From Ostrinia nubilalis (lineage: Eukaryota > Arthropoda > Insecta > Lepidoptera > Crambidae), in contig NC_087093.1 in the NCBI RefSeq assembly GCF_963855985.1, positions 18,243,001 to 18,307,000 on the forward strand: 64,000 nucleotides of DNA, in the 5' to 3' direction. The notes beneath the pieces were generated by a model. It saw only the letters and a program-made list of their open reading frames with translations, searched no databases and was not told the origin of the DNA. This document shows, in pieces, positions 49,301 through 58,729 of this stretch. Within the stretch, counting starts at the first letter, position 1, and each line of letters opens with the position of its first letter. Made by a program: the position numbers and the translations under genes.

Positions 49301-52300
49301 GGCGTGTATACTGCAGATTTCATAGAGTTTTGCAGTTTGGAATAATTGTACCCTTAGACTCCGCCTTTATCCGAAATTATCCGTAACTTTTGAATCAGTT
49401 TCGGTTACGGTTATGGATATTTTTTTATTTCGGATATCCGATAGTTTCGGTTACGGTTACGGATATCCATAACATCCCTGCTTGGTAAGATGGCCCTCTC
49501 CGCCCCGCTCATACCTTTTAAAATGGCTTCTCCACCTCATTTAAGCCAGAAACTTGAATTTTGGGCACATTAGAATAATAATTTTTAACCAAGGTAGATA
49601 AAGTTAAAAACGGGATTATTTCCAAAAAACCAAAAATTTTCGACAATTACAGCAAGAATTTACCAAGTGTTATACCATTTTGGAATCCTTACTAAATGCG
49701 CCAAATTATGACGTCACTTGCCACACTCGCGTAGTACAATTTTTTTTCAGTACAGTCAGTTTAAACTAGGCAACATTTTTATTTTGAAAATTTTTTTGGG
49801 AATAATGTATTTTTTTCATCCAAGTTGGAGCAGCTGGTTTTGTAATTTTGATAACAATTTAGAGAAGCATTATTCAGGGTTACATAACAAAAAAAAAATT
49901 TGGAAAAAGTAAAGATTTGTGGCAACACGAGTAAAAAGACCGTCACCTGGAGTAAAAATTTTTGTTTTTTTTTAAATGCCCATTATTTTGAAAATATGCC
50001 ACATAGATTTTTTTTTATATTTTTCTGATAACCAGCATAACTTGCCTCAACACCCAGTTCCGGCTTGACGTTACATTACGGGACACCCTGTATATAGCAC
50101 ACAATAAAAGATGAATACATGAATGAAAAAATAAATAATAACACAATTAAATTAAAATTAAAATAGCTTTGAGTGACCTGTGCCAAAAAGGTCCCTGGGT
50201 CGGTATTAGTAGTGACGTTAAAGGTGCCACGACACTGGTTTTCAGCAACGATCTTAGAGGGGCACTGGGGTCGCCGTAAGCGTCAAAACTAAAACACACA
50301 AATTACTATAAAATTACGAAGAAATAAAGTCTTAAACAATTACATTAAACTTGTGTTCAGAATATGAAAACTGCGCTACTATCAAATACTGGATTATTAG
50401 TTCCGATTTCTGCCATGTTCGATAAGCTATTAGCTCCGAATCTTTGCTACTTGACAGTTCAGAATCGCTATTAGGTATTATTAATCACTTCATTCAGTCA
50501 TTAATTAAATAAATTACCGTTTTTAGGGCGGTATAATTTATAAGTTGCGTTTTTTTATCTACCACATACTGGGTAATGGCTCTAAATTTCAGTCTTAGAT
50601 CCAAATATTGATGATGGCTTTAAAATTAAGACTTAGTATATTCGTATTTTGGTACACTGGGTGTTTGGTTCCTAGTTGACTCGACAATCACTCTATTTCT
50701 AATCGAACGCAAATCTTGCACTTTCTTGTACTTGATTGAAAGCCCACGCCAAATCGGTAGCAGAGCTGATAAGCATTCTGAAGTATTTGTTCGGTAACAT
50801 AAGCATTGTGAAGTGGTTATTGGTGTCCGCAGATGGTTCGGCGAGCGGCGAGGGCGAGATGAGCGGCGACGAGCGGCTGCCGTCCCCGCCGCGCGCGCCG
50901 TCCGCGCCGCTGCCGCACGCCGCGCACCCGCACCACGCGCCGCACGCGCACGCCGCCGCCTCCGCCGCCTCCGCCGCCACCGCCGCCGTGCTCGTCAGTA
51001 CACCCGCTGTCACTACTAACAAACAGGCTTCTTGCTACGAAACAACAATTATTATTCCCTTATCCGACAGACACAAAACGTTCATAAAAATTTATTTCTG
51101 TTTAAAATACTTACATTTTTATTCCTATCAGTCTGATTCAATGATTTTCAATCCAAACTTCATTAATTTTCGAGGAATGAACTTTAGTAAATAATGTTGA
51201 AATGTTTGCCCACAGAATGCAGCGGGCGCCGGCAACGCGCTGGCCCAGCTGCAGCACCTGCTGCTCACGCAGCACGGCGCGCACTCGCTGCTGCTGCACA
51301 CGCAGGTGCGTACGATACCACTGTGGTACAATTCAGGATGTTTCGGTAAAAAAAATACACAATATCTATGAAAATTTAATTGCCGTCAAGATTTATCCGT
51401 GCTTTTTTTAATATTAATACAAACAAATTTTTTCTTAAAATCCATAGATAAAGAACTGATCGCAAATCCAGCTCATAAAATATGTATTTGAAGTGTTTAA
51501 AGCTGAATCGTTTGCCGACTCAGGTGCAGCAGGCGGTGGCGCAGGCGGCGGCGCAGCAGCTGCAGCAGCTGCAGGCGCGCGCCGGCGCACAGCAGCCTCC
51601 CAGCCTAGGTAACCGCGCACCGCTCACCCGGAAGCCCCCTCAAGTGATGCGGGAGGGTCTCGTAACGAATGGAGCCATCAAATTGAATGTTTCCGCAGAC
51701 GGCAGATCTCCGTCGCCGCGGCGGACGCCGCCGGGCGCGGGCGCGTTCCTGACGCCGCACACGCCGGGCTCGGGGCGCGCGCGCTCGCCGCAGCACGCGC
51801 TGGCGCTGGCGCACACGCCGCTGCACGCGCACGCGCACAAGCCGCGCGCGCTCGAGCCCGCCGCCGACGACACCGCCGACCTGGAGGAGCTCGAGCACTT
51901 CGCCAAGACCTTCAAGCAGCGCCGCATCAAGCTCGGTGGGTGCCGCTCCCTGCTCGCCTGTGTGCACACTTTTCAAACCTTCACTGTGTCGACCGCGAGT
52001 CCCTATACGATTTGATCGAATGTAATGTCCGACGGAGTATCACCGTGATGAATAGATAATTTTCAGGAGATTCCCGCCTCAGGCTGTCCGACTTTTTCAA
52101 GTTGTTTATTTATTTAAAATTTAGTTTGAGAAGCGACTATAATCGCAACGAAAATTTTAATTTATATTCAGGAGATTAGTTAACTAGAACGCGAAAGCAA
52201 AATTTCACGTTTCGATTACATTACATTCTTGATTGTCTAGTATACTAAAAAAAACCCTTAAAATATTGTGACAAGAATGGTTCTCCCGCAGGTTTCACCC

Positions 52301-53240
52301 AGGGTGACGTCGGCCTCGCGATGGGCAAGCTGTACGGCAACGACTTCTCGCAGACGACGATATCTCGGTTCGAGGCGCTGAACCTGTCGTTCAAGAACAT
52401 GTGCAAGCTGAAGCCGCTGCTGCAGAAGTGGCTGGAGGACGCGGACTCGTCGCTGGCGGGCGGCGGCGGCGGCGCGGGCGCGGGGCTGGGCGCGGGGCTG
52501 GCGGAGGCCGTGGGCCGGCGCCGCAAGAAGCGCACGTCCATCGAGTCCGGCGTGCGCGTGGCGCTCGAGAAGGCCTTCGTGCACAACCCCAAGCCCACCA
52601 GCGAGGAGATCGCCGCGCTCGCCGACGCGCTCTGCATGGAGAAGGAGGTCGTGCGCGTCTGGTTCTGCAACCGCCGGCAGAAGGTGAGGCGCCTGCGGCA
52701 CCGGCTCGCTCCGACGAGGAGAATTAAGGCATAAGATATCGATACGATAAGATATCTCTAACGAAATAAATGTCCAGTTTTCTCTCCCGCCGAAGGTACG
52801 ACCGTCGGTGAGCCTATCGATCGAGGGTCCCCGGAAACGACCGACATTTTGTGGCCCGAATCGAGCGTGCGCGGGAACGTGGCGTCAGTTTCGTTTTCAG
52901 TTAACGTCCAACCGGGGTGCATCTGCGCCTCGACTTTGAAATCTGAAATTCGCCTCGATCGCCATTCACCACATCGACGACGCCACGTTGCCGGACAACT
53001 CGGCCAAAAAGTGTCGGGCGTTTACCGGGACCGAAAAAAGTTTCTCGCGACGGGTCGCTCAACCGTGTCCGTTGTCCGCAGGAGAAGCGCATCAACCCGC
53101 CGGCGGGCGAGGCGGGCGCGAGCCCGGGCGGCGCGGGCGGCGGCGTGCTGCTGCCGCTGCACCACGCGCCGCACGCGCTGCACGCGCTGCAGCCGCTGCA
53201 GCCGCTGGCGCTGCTGGCGCGCGCGCCGCCCCGCGACTGA
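37295..53240 (+). CDS. nub: POU class II transcription factor (nubbin/pdm type), eight coding exons, 408 aa predicted
   Basis: Proposed exons: 37295-37349, 40909-40956, 50833-50993, 51216-51305, 51524-51608, 51699-51935, 52292-52683 and 53082-53240. They total 1,227 bases, which is 408 codons plus stop, and all splice phases agree. Residues about 204-277 form the POU-specific domain ([20 protein letters not shown], then [20 protein letters not shown]). A short Gly/Ala-rich linker follows. Residues 301-360 form the POU homeodomain ([10 protein letters not shown] to [15 protein letters not shown]). The domain sequence is that of Oct-1/Oct-2/Nubbin-Pdm proteins, nuclear factors binding ATGCAAAT-type sites; in insects they act in wing, limb, neural and gut development. 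The N-terminus is Ala/Pro/His/Gln-rich, as is common for activation or repression regions. Exon 1 is the least certain part; other promoters and isoforms are likely. The symbol is by family: nub versus pdm2 cannot be separated here. Confidence 0.85.
40350..40510. repeat. Degenerate lepidopteran interspersed repeat
   Basis: Contains AAAAGCGAAAAGTCACTGAC followed by (GACT)n and, further on, AACGGGATCCACGCGTACAA, TTGCGGGCGGGCGC. This order (GACT repeat, then CCACGCG..AAGT.GCGGGC) is typical of a common moth/butterfly repeat, probably Helitron-related. No coding capacity. It lies in intron 1, upstream of exon 2. Confidence 0.5.
40909..40956 (+). CDS. nub: POU gene exon 2 (48-bp microexon)
   Basis: Acceptor TTGTTTGTTTCAG and donor G|GTACGT bound 48 bases reading [15 protein letters not shown]. 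Entry and exit phases (1 and 1) fit exons 1 and 3. The Ser/Pro-rich content resembles low-complexity parts of Nubbin proteins. A GC-rich block at 40640-40830 lies just upstream. Confidence 0.65.
43055..45612. mobile_element. DNA transposon with TCGTCACCGTCGTGG ends and TA target duplication
   Basis: TCGTCACCGTCGTGGCAGAA at the left faces TTCTGCCACGACGGTGACGA at the right, flanked by TA on each side (43053-43054, 45613-45614). Joining the flanks gives CCTATATTTGC, which is found intact at about 42488-42498. Subterminal copies of GTGGCAAAACTAAATAAGTG-like motifs occur near 43250, 43360, 45250, 45310 and 45375. No transposase of its own is seen. A TA duplication suggests a Tc1/mariner-like mover. 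A degraded RTE LINE lies inside. Confidence 0.8.
43499..44960 (-). pseudogene. RTE-type LINE, reverse transcriptase pseudogene, (ATG)n tail
   Basis: On the minus strand this reads, with frameshifts, from the linker region ahead of the RT core ([16 protein letters not shown] near 44840) through RT segments ([13 protein letters not shown] near 44130; [20 protein letters not shown] near 43980; YGSETRPLT near 43760) to the C-terminal tail. The 3' end is at the left with a (CAT)n run. It is the longest RTE copy here but is 5'-truncated and inactive. Confidence 0.9.
46040..46600. repeat. Degenerate interspersed repeat(s)
   Basis: The segment with CTTGGCCTGCATCTCACCTG, ATGGAAAGTGATGATTAAAT and AGGAACTGGCTATCTTACCT resembles a common lepidopteran repeat. 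A second piece near 46515-46560 (AAATATATTTATTTTGCGAA, CATGGGTATTACA) resembles a retroelement tail. Boundaries are not resolved. Family by recollection only. Confidence 0.5.
46800..47060. promoter_or_regulatory. GC-rich island in POU intron 2
   Basis: A CpG-rich block inside AT-rich intron. A minus-strand frame of 79 codons is compositional (Arg/Ser-rich, no domain). TTTGACTCAGCCCC resembles a bZIP site, but single sites mean little. Confidence 0.25.
48911..49480. mobile_element. hAT-type non-autonomous element with 8-bp target duplication
   Basis: Ends CAGGGATAAT and AACATCCCTG are imperfect inverted repeats, flanked by identical CTTGGTAA at 48903-48910 and 49481-49488. Repeated subterminal motifs of the type CGGTTACGGATAT lie at both ends (about 48935-49045 and 49375-49470). 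The 8-bp duplication and CAGGG start are typical of hAT. It holds a further MITE. Confidence 0.92.
49223..49356. mobile_element. MITE nested in the hAT element
   Basis: TAAGGTACAATTCCAA at the left faces TTGGAATAATTGTACCCTTA at the right. Further in, GCAAAACTCTATGAAATC faces GATTTCATAGAGTTTTGC. About 134 bp, GC-rich centre. Confidence 0.85.
50095..50832. other. End of POU intron 2
   Basis: Non-coding DNA between the foldback element and exon 3. No repeat family recognised; the polypyrimidine tract before the acceptor is weak. Confidence 0.4.
50833..50993 (+). CDS. nub: POU gene exon 3
   Basis: Acceptor GTGTCCGCAG. The frame reads [20 protein letters not shown] and then a His/Ala-rich tract. 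The donor is the weaker CTC|GTCAGT at 50994, chosen because it alone gives the phase 0 needed by exon 4. The long inverted-repeat element at 48204-50090 ends about 740 bp before this acceptor. Confidence 0.85.
51216..51305 (+). CDS. nub: POU gene exon 4
   Basis: Thirty codons between acceptor TTGCCCACAG and donor CAG|GTGCGT, reading [20 protein letters not shown] and on to LLLHTQ. The Leu/Gln-rich content is like the N-terminal part of Nubbin proteins. Phase 0 on both sides, so it could be skipped without a frameshift. Confidence 0.9.
51524..51608 (+). CDS. nub: POU gene exon 5
   Basis: Acceptor TTTGCCGACTCAG, frame [20 protein letters not shown] to QQPPSL, donor CTAG|GTAACC. Gln/Ala-rich, probably flexible or coiled. 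Phase 0 in, phase 1 out. Confidence 0.9.
51699..51935 (+). CDS. nub: POU gene exon 6 (start of the POU-specific domain)
   Basis: Acceptor TTTCCGCAG. The frame opens [20 protein letters not shown], passes a His/Ala-rich stretch, and ends with [20 protein letters not shown], the first part of the POU-specific domain. The donor CG|GTGGGT splits the Gly codon of KLG, a position that joins exon 7 perfectly. Confidence 0.95.
52292..52683 (+). CDS. nub: POU gene exon 7 (rest of POU-specific domain and most of homeodomain)
   Basis: Acceptor TTCTCCCGCAG. The exon encodes [20 protein letters not shown] to KWLEDAD, a Gly/Ala-rich linker, and the homeodomain up to VWFCNRRQK. The linker is mostly Gly, Ala and Leu, unlike the longer polar linker of Drosophila relatives. 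Donor AAG|GTGAGG. The diagnostic WFC of POU homeodomains is present at residues 349-351. Confidence 0.97.
53082..53240 (+). CDS. nub: POU gene exon 8 (C-terminus)
   Basis: Acceptor TTGTCCGCAG, frame [14 protein letters not shown], then a Gly-rich and His/Ala/Leu-rich tail ending at TGA 53238-53240. EKRINP directly after RRQK is the expected continuation of a class II POU homeodomain, which fixes the splice. The tail is low-complexity and GC-driven. Confidence 0.95.
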   Translation, partial: EKRINPPAGEAGASPGGAGGGVLLPLHHAPHALHALQPLQPLALLARAPPRD

Positions 53241-53514
53241 CGCGCCCCGGCCGCGCGAGCGACACACATATCGTCTTGTAAATAGTACGCATCGCAATAA
53301 TCGGCGTCCCCGGGCGCCGCGTGTACAGACCGGACCGTTAGTGTATATAGGTGTATGTGCGAGGGCGCCGCTCGGCCGGCGCCCGTGTCTGTAAATTAGT
53401 GAGTAAGTTTATATTATTATGTGAATTTTTATTTATATACGTTGGAGGGCGGGCGCGCCCCGGACGCCCGGGACGCGGCCGCCCGCGTGCGCGCGCTCGC
53501 GCCGGCCCCGCGCC

Positions 53515-53545
<31 letters not shown>

Positions 53546-53735
53546 TCGCTCGGCCCGCTCGGCCCGCCCCGGCCGGGCCCGCGCGGGGCGCCCGCGACCG
53601 CGCGCCGCCAGTGATGTACAGAGCTCATATCAGTTAGCGCATGAAGCGTATGTGAGGTGGATGTGTAGAAAACTATCTATATGTTAAAAAGTAAAACATA
53701 ATAGAGAATATACTTCTGTGTTTTATTTATATTCC
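53241..53735 (+). other. 3' UTR of the POU gene, with 9-bp minisatellite and likely poly(A) signal
   Basis: After the stop the transcript should run through a GC-rich region with about five tandem GCTCGGCCC-like 9-mers at 53521-53565. AATATA at 53707-53712 followed by a T/G-rich stretch (TTCTGTGTTTTATTT) is the best cleavage signal I see; there is no perfect AATAAA nearby. The true end may differ. Confidence 0.5.
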
Positions 53736-53969
53736 ATAAAGTTTCCTTAAATTATAACCCTTCCACCCATTTCCTTTTCCATTATAACTATTGTAAAATG
53801 GAAGTAAAATAAGTAATGTTGTTTCACATTTGGACTACAATCTGTTTACCTATTACTTAGTCAGACCTCTCCTGCCACCACTAATGCCTGATTTTTGCAG
53901 TCAAAAGTCGTTTTGACCGATTATGAGTTTCGACTGTAAAAATTATGTGTGAGTATTTCTCAAAAAAAG

Positions 53970-54840
53970 TGTACGTAACGAAACGGTAGTAACGAAATAG
54001 TAAGGCCATAAGGCTTGTTATACATTGGCGAAATATTGTGAATGCTCTTTATTTATTCAATTCGAAATATTTGTAAGTATGCACCCAAATACGGGGTAAT
54101 ATTATGGGGTTAGAAATAAAATAAGGGAGTAATCATTCATACTATTTTAATAAAATTATTTTTGTTCCATCATGTTTATCCATTTTGAGTCGTTCTCTGT
54201 AAGCTTTTTGCCTTTCGGCATTGGTTTTTGGCGGCATTCCTAAAAAAACAAAAGAAGTAATCACGTAAAAACGTAATCTAAATGATTTGATAATTTTTTG
54301 CTGGTGGCACTTCTGTAAAGCAGATAGTATCCAATCCTTTTGTTATTAACGCTCTATATTTTTTGAAATTAATTAAGTAGTGAATATTACTATGCTTAGT
54401 CAGGTAATAACAGTATACACTCAGCATTATGTTGTACTTTTTCGTAACGTAACGAAATTCGCAAAAAACGTAACGAAATATTAGACAAAATGAGATCAGA
54501 AACAAGTATTTTTTTGATAAAATTTGTTACAGCAAATATAAAAGCTTACTAAATGTTCGTACCACACGTATTACAAAAAATGGTTAAATGAAGACTTACC
54601 GTTCTATATAAAATCGCTGATTTTACTGCCTGTTACGAAAAAGTAATCCCACAAAACACACACGTTTTCACTAATTTTCGCGATAGATGTTATGGCGGAG
54701 ACGTCAGGCCAACAGCCATTCAGAGTGCAGCTATTGTTGTCCGTGTAAAATAAATACGGAATTGTTCAGAAACCATGGGAAAGTAGAAATAAATCGTAAC
54801 TAAAGAGTAAATAACGAAATAGTAAATGAGAGCGACTCAT
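53970..54840. mobile_element. Probable DNA transposon relic with GTAACGAAA subterminal repeats
   Basis: Motifs of the form (C)GTAACGAAA and TAACGAAATAGTAA recur near 53974, 53990, 54442, 54467 and 54815 on both sides of a 400-500 bp middle. Repeated subterminal motifs are characteristic of DNA transposons. I could not fix ends or a target duplication. Confidence 0.4.
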
Positions 54841-55493
54841 TTTGTTTTTTTGCTTTAAATTGCCAATTCATTATGACACCCCATAGAAAATCAATTTGAT
54901 ACAGAAACTGCGATTACTGTAGAACGATAATACAAAGAAATTTACAATAATTTAGTTACGTATCGCATTTTATGAAACAAAAATACATGAAAAAGCTAGG
55001 GTGGCAAACAGGTTTTTGTATGAAAGGTAAAAAAGGACTAAGTATTTTTAAAATATCTAAATATTTGGTAATAAGTAGGATTATAGCTATATTTCTTCGT
55101 TATCTTAAAGATTAATATTCATCCTTCAAAATTGTGTGTGTGTTTTTTTTGTGTGATGATTTATAAATATAAAACTTTTGAACTGTTTCAAAGCACACTT
55201 TTTTTTTTCAAAATGTACATTTTTTTTTTAGAAATACTCGTGTAATGTTTACAATGTGCATCGGTTTTTAAAGTTAATAAAAATATTCATAAATAAACAT
55301 TAAATCCTAAACATTATGTAAAATGAGTATTGAAATCGGACTGGAAACTAAAAATATACTACCAAAAGTGTTTATACTAGCTGTGCTAACTAATGTATTT
55401 TCAAAACATCCACCTTCTCCTATTGTATTTGGCTCCTTCCCGGAGCAGAATAACTACTTATTCGAAACATAGGAGCATCGAAGAAAACTGTTA
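54841..55493. other. Non-coding AT-rich stretch
   Basis: AT-rich DNA with several T- and A-runs near 55140-55230. No gene or repeat recognised. Confidence 0.35.
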
Positions 55494-55570
55494 AATTAAA
55501 GAAACATGTATTTTCCCATACAAAATATCCATGAATTATTTTGTATGGAAAAATATGTATTTCTTTAATT
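55494..55570. repeat. Short hairpin-forming inverted repeat, 77 bp
   Basis: AATTAAAGAAAC at the left edge pairs with the TTTCTTTAATT at the right, and CCATACAAAATA pairs with TATTTTGTATGG around a 9-base loop. Size resembles a microRNA precursor, but it is AT-rich and CCATACAAAATA is common in lepidopteran repeats. Confidence 0.6.
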
Positions 55571-55610
55571 AATTGTTCGCATTCTTTGTTAAATACGTTC
55601 GCTAGTATAT

Positions 55611-55952
55611 TTAGAGGATGAAATTGAAATCGTCGGTATCCTTTTAAAATAAAACTCTATCTCATATCTTTAATCTCTCCAATGACTTAAAATGGTAATA
55701 ATTAAAATCGTACCACATCAACCTGAACACCGTGGCATATTATTTCGATGGAATGTGTGTATAGTCTGACTGTATGTGGTGTTGACTGAATAATCGTTTT
55801 ATACTTTTTATTAGAGCACACTAATACAAATAAATAGTAAAAATAAAGACTAAAACATTCATTGAATTTGTCTCATATTTGGGGAATGTACACTATGTAT
55901 CGAGAGAAAAGTCTTATTTTAAAAGGATACCGACGATTTAAATTTCGCCCTG
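55611..55952. mobile_element. MITE-like element, about 340 bp, AATCGTCGGTATCC inverted ends
   Basis: GAAATCGTCGGTATCCTTTT near 55626 faces AAAAGGATACCGACGATTTA near 55921. The right end reads in reverse ACAGGGCGAAATTTAAATC; the left end is decayed. Non-coding. Confidence 0.75.
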
Positions 55953-57728
55953 TATAGACTAGTATTATAGAGAGGAAATATTTGTATTTTTGTACGTTTA
56001 CATTATGCCTGATCTGATGATCAATGGCACTCATAAGCGGTTAAGACATTCTGAGACAGACCGAAATTAATACGGGTGAAACCGCGGGAAATACACATAC
56101 ATATAGGGGGTGAAGTAAAAAAAAGTATGAAATTATTGACGATTTTTCTTTAATTTTCATTAGTATCTACAATACTTTAATACAATAGCTATGTTCATTT
56201 AAATACATAATCTGACGATTTGTAAGCACTATTAAATAAATAAATTGACTTTGACTTCTGTAGGAAGACCAAACGCTATTTATTATAAGTCACTTGCTGG
56301 GGATGAGGCAAAAAGTATAATCACCGTTCAATATCACAATTTATTTCTTGTAGCAATGATTGAAGCCATAACATATTGTGAAGTTAAGGCGAATAGAGTT
56401 ACAAGCTGGACTCTACATGGGACCTGATACTTGACCTTTGTGTCTCGTCTCGGCAACATTTTACATGAAAATGTACATATTTACAACACTAGCCAACCTG
56501 GCAACAACTACAACTACCTATGTGAATGGTGAAAGAAATATTTTCAAATCAGTCCAGTAGTTTCCGGAGCCTGTTCAATACAAACAATCAAATCTTTCCT
56601 CTTAATAATATTAATGTTACTGTACGAGTAGATAATTCATTAATTATAATCAGGTATTAATCAAATTAGGTCCATGTCTCTATAAAAGATAAATAAAACT
56701 AAGTAATATTAACATATGAGCCAGTACAGTCAGCATCAAATAGGGCTATTCGTAACACCCAAATCGTTAAAAAGTTTCTCAACCCGTCTTCTATGGTTGT
56801 GTTGTCAATTTTTGGCCGCTTTGGGTGTCACGAACTATTTGACGCCAACGTTACGTGATGTGATGGGAAAAACTCAAAAACTTAGAACCTATCCTGCGAT
56901 CCTATGCAAATGTTAAAAGACCTCCCTGTCTGTGATCATGTACCGGTAGCCCGTATTACGAAACGCGCTCAAAATTCGATTTAATCTCAAACGAAGTAAC
57001 TTATGTCCTACGTCTATGATTGGTGGCATTCCAATAGAAGTAAATCAATCACAGTGTGGATTCATGAGTGTCGTTTCGCAGTCTTTTGCCCGTTCTGCCG
57101 TAGGCCCGTAGCGCCCGTAGTATCTCGGTTTATTCCACTATATCTCTATGACTATGTTCGTTCACTTGGGCGAAGAGAGTGGAATTTTTAGTGTTCTCCT
57201 AGGTATCACCTCTGAACCATTTCATCCAGGTTCATTTTGCAGGTGAATTGATGTGACGTGACATAAGCGGACGCCTTTGTTCACGTTGCCGTGTTGGAAT
57301 TGAGTCATACAGGTGAAAGGCGACTTTTTTTTATAAATTTTGTGAATCTATAAATATTAAGCTGCCTGTTAATTTCATAGTTTATGCTTGCTTTATAAAT
57401 AAAGTGAACAAAGGCCTCCGCATGATGGTGAAGACACAAAAACCCAGGGCACAGAATATCCCGGGTTCCAGGGTGAACATAGTGGAATAAGCCCGTGTTT
57501 ATTGCTTAGTAGGTACTGCCATCTATCGTTCTATCAAAGTATAAATACAACCATAGATGAATAATATTATGGAAGGATAGGTTGCTAAACGTTCATACAT
57601 TGGTACAAGCCTCGCGTAACAGAATCGCTAGATGGCGTTACTAGGCTCGGAAAAAATAAAATTGTCCAAATCGACAGATTAACATTTATTTTAGTGTTCT
57701 GACTTATCTTATACAGGGTGTTGATTAA
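55953..57728. other. Non-coding stretch with degenerate repeat pieces
   Basis: No gene recognised. GTACAGTCAGCATCAAATAG at about 56722 matches the end of a widespread lepidopteran repeat, here degenerate. One octamer ATGCAAAT at 56904-56911. The several 60-66 codon frames have no splice or domain support. Confidence 0.4.
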
Positions 57729-58049
57729 TAGTCCAGTCATTTAAGCTTAAATTATGTAAGAATCTCGGAATTCGAGATACCCAGCTGTAAGTCTGTAAAT
57801 ACTTGTATATTGACACCCTAAAAGTTGTCTCAAAACCTACATATGGTAGGGTGTAAGCAACTATTAAATTTTAAGGTCAAAGGTCACAAAAATCGTTTTT
57901 TTTGCGCTTTTTTTGGAAATATCTCATTTTCTATGGGTTTTTTGCTATTTGTATTTATTATCAATATTGTAGAATACAAAATTCTCTACAAATTTTGTTC
58001 AAAAAAATTTTTTATACGGTGAACCGTTTTCGAGATAGAGGGCGGCCGC

Positions 58050-58330
58050 TAGTCGTCGTCGTTTCAGCCGAAAGACGTCCACTGCTGGACAAAGGCCTCC
58101 CCCAAGGATTTCCACAAAGACCGGTCCTGCGCTGCTTGCATCCAGGTACTTCCCGCGACCTTCACGAGATCGTCGGTCCACCTAGTGGGAGGCCTGCCCA
58201 CGCTACGTCTTCCAGCTCGTGGTCGCCACTCAAGAACTTTCCTGCCCCAGCGGCCATCAGCTCTTCGAGCTATGTGCCCCACCCACTGCCACTTGATTTT
58301 AGCGATTCTGCGGGCTATGTCAGTCACTCT
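58050..58330 (-). pseudogene. RTE-type LINE 3' fragment, (CGA)n tail
   Basis: The minus strand reads [20 protein letters not shown], then RADGRWGRKVLEWRPRAGRR, and ends RSLWKSLGEAFVQQW: an uninterrupted 87-codon C-terminus of the RTE-type ORF. The left edge carries a TCGTCGTCG tail. It is 5'-truncated and sits between the arms of foldback C. It is the cleanest of the RTE fragments here. Confidence 0.92.
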
Positions 58331-58399
58331 GCCGCTAGTACTTATAATAAATCTGTAGAGAGGTCAATTCTATACATGAAATATATTTTCAAAATAACT

Positions 58400-58729
58400 A
58401 TCAGGGGGTGATTAGTGATCGATACTGATGCCAAAAATGCAATCAGTAAAATTTTTGTCTGTCTGTCTGTCCGTCTGTATGTTCCTTATAGAAACAAAAA
58501 CTGCTCGACGGATTTTAACGAAACTTGGTACAATTATTCTTCATACACCTGGGCAGGTTATAGTATACTTAGGAATTCCCACGGGAACAGGAATTAGCGG
58601 GAAAATCCTTTTGTATGAAAAATCTAAACGCTAAGCGGAAGTTAGACGCTTGAAATTTGGCATGTAGGTACCTTAGTAAACTTAAAGCTTATTTACAACA
58701 AGGAATTCCCGAAATTCCCACGGGAATTA
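58400..58729. repeat. Common lepidopteran interspersed repeat, left part (split by LINE)
   Basis: Contains (GTCT)n, ACGGATTTTAACGAAACTTG, TTAGGAATTCCCACGGGAAC and TTAGCGGGAAAATCCTTTTG. After the LINE the repeat resumes at about 60394 with the same AATTAGCGGGAAAATCC string, so the LINE landed in a second copy of the CCCACGGGAATTAGCGGG motif. Confidence 0.75.

Larger units (their letters stand above)
48204..50090. mobile_element. Foldback element with ACAGGGTGTCCCG ends inside POU intron 2
   Basis: Left arm about 48204-48790, right arm about 49545-50090, close reverse complements of roughly 550-590 bp. The ends read CAGGGTGTCCCGTAATG and CATTACGGGACACCCTG, with TATA on both sides. The loop carries a hAT-type element (48911-49480). 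No transposase. In POU pre-mRNA this would form a very long double-stranded stem. Confidence 0.9.

Noticed and set aside
50699..53628. Alternative long frames over the POU exons, both strands
   Set aside because: GC-rich exon sequence keeps other frames open; only the chosen frame gives POU domains and consistent splice phases.
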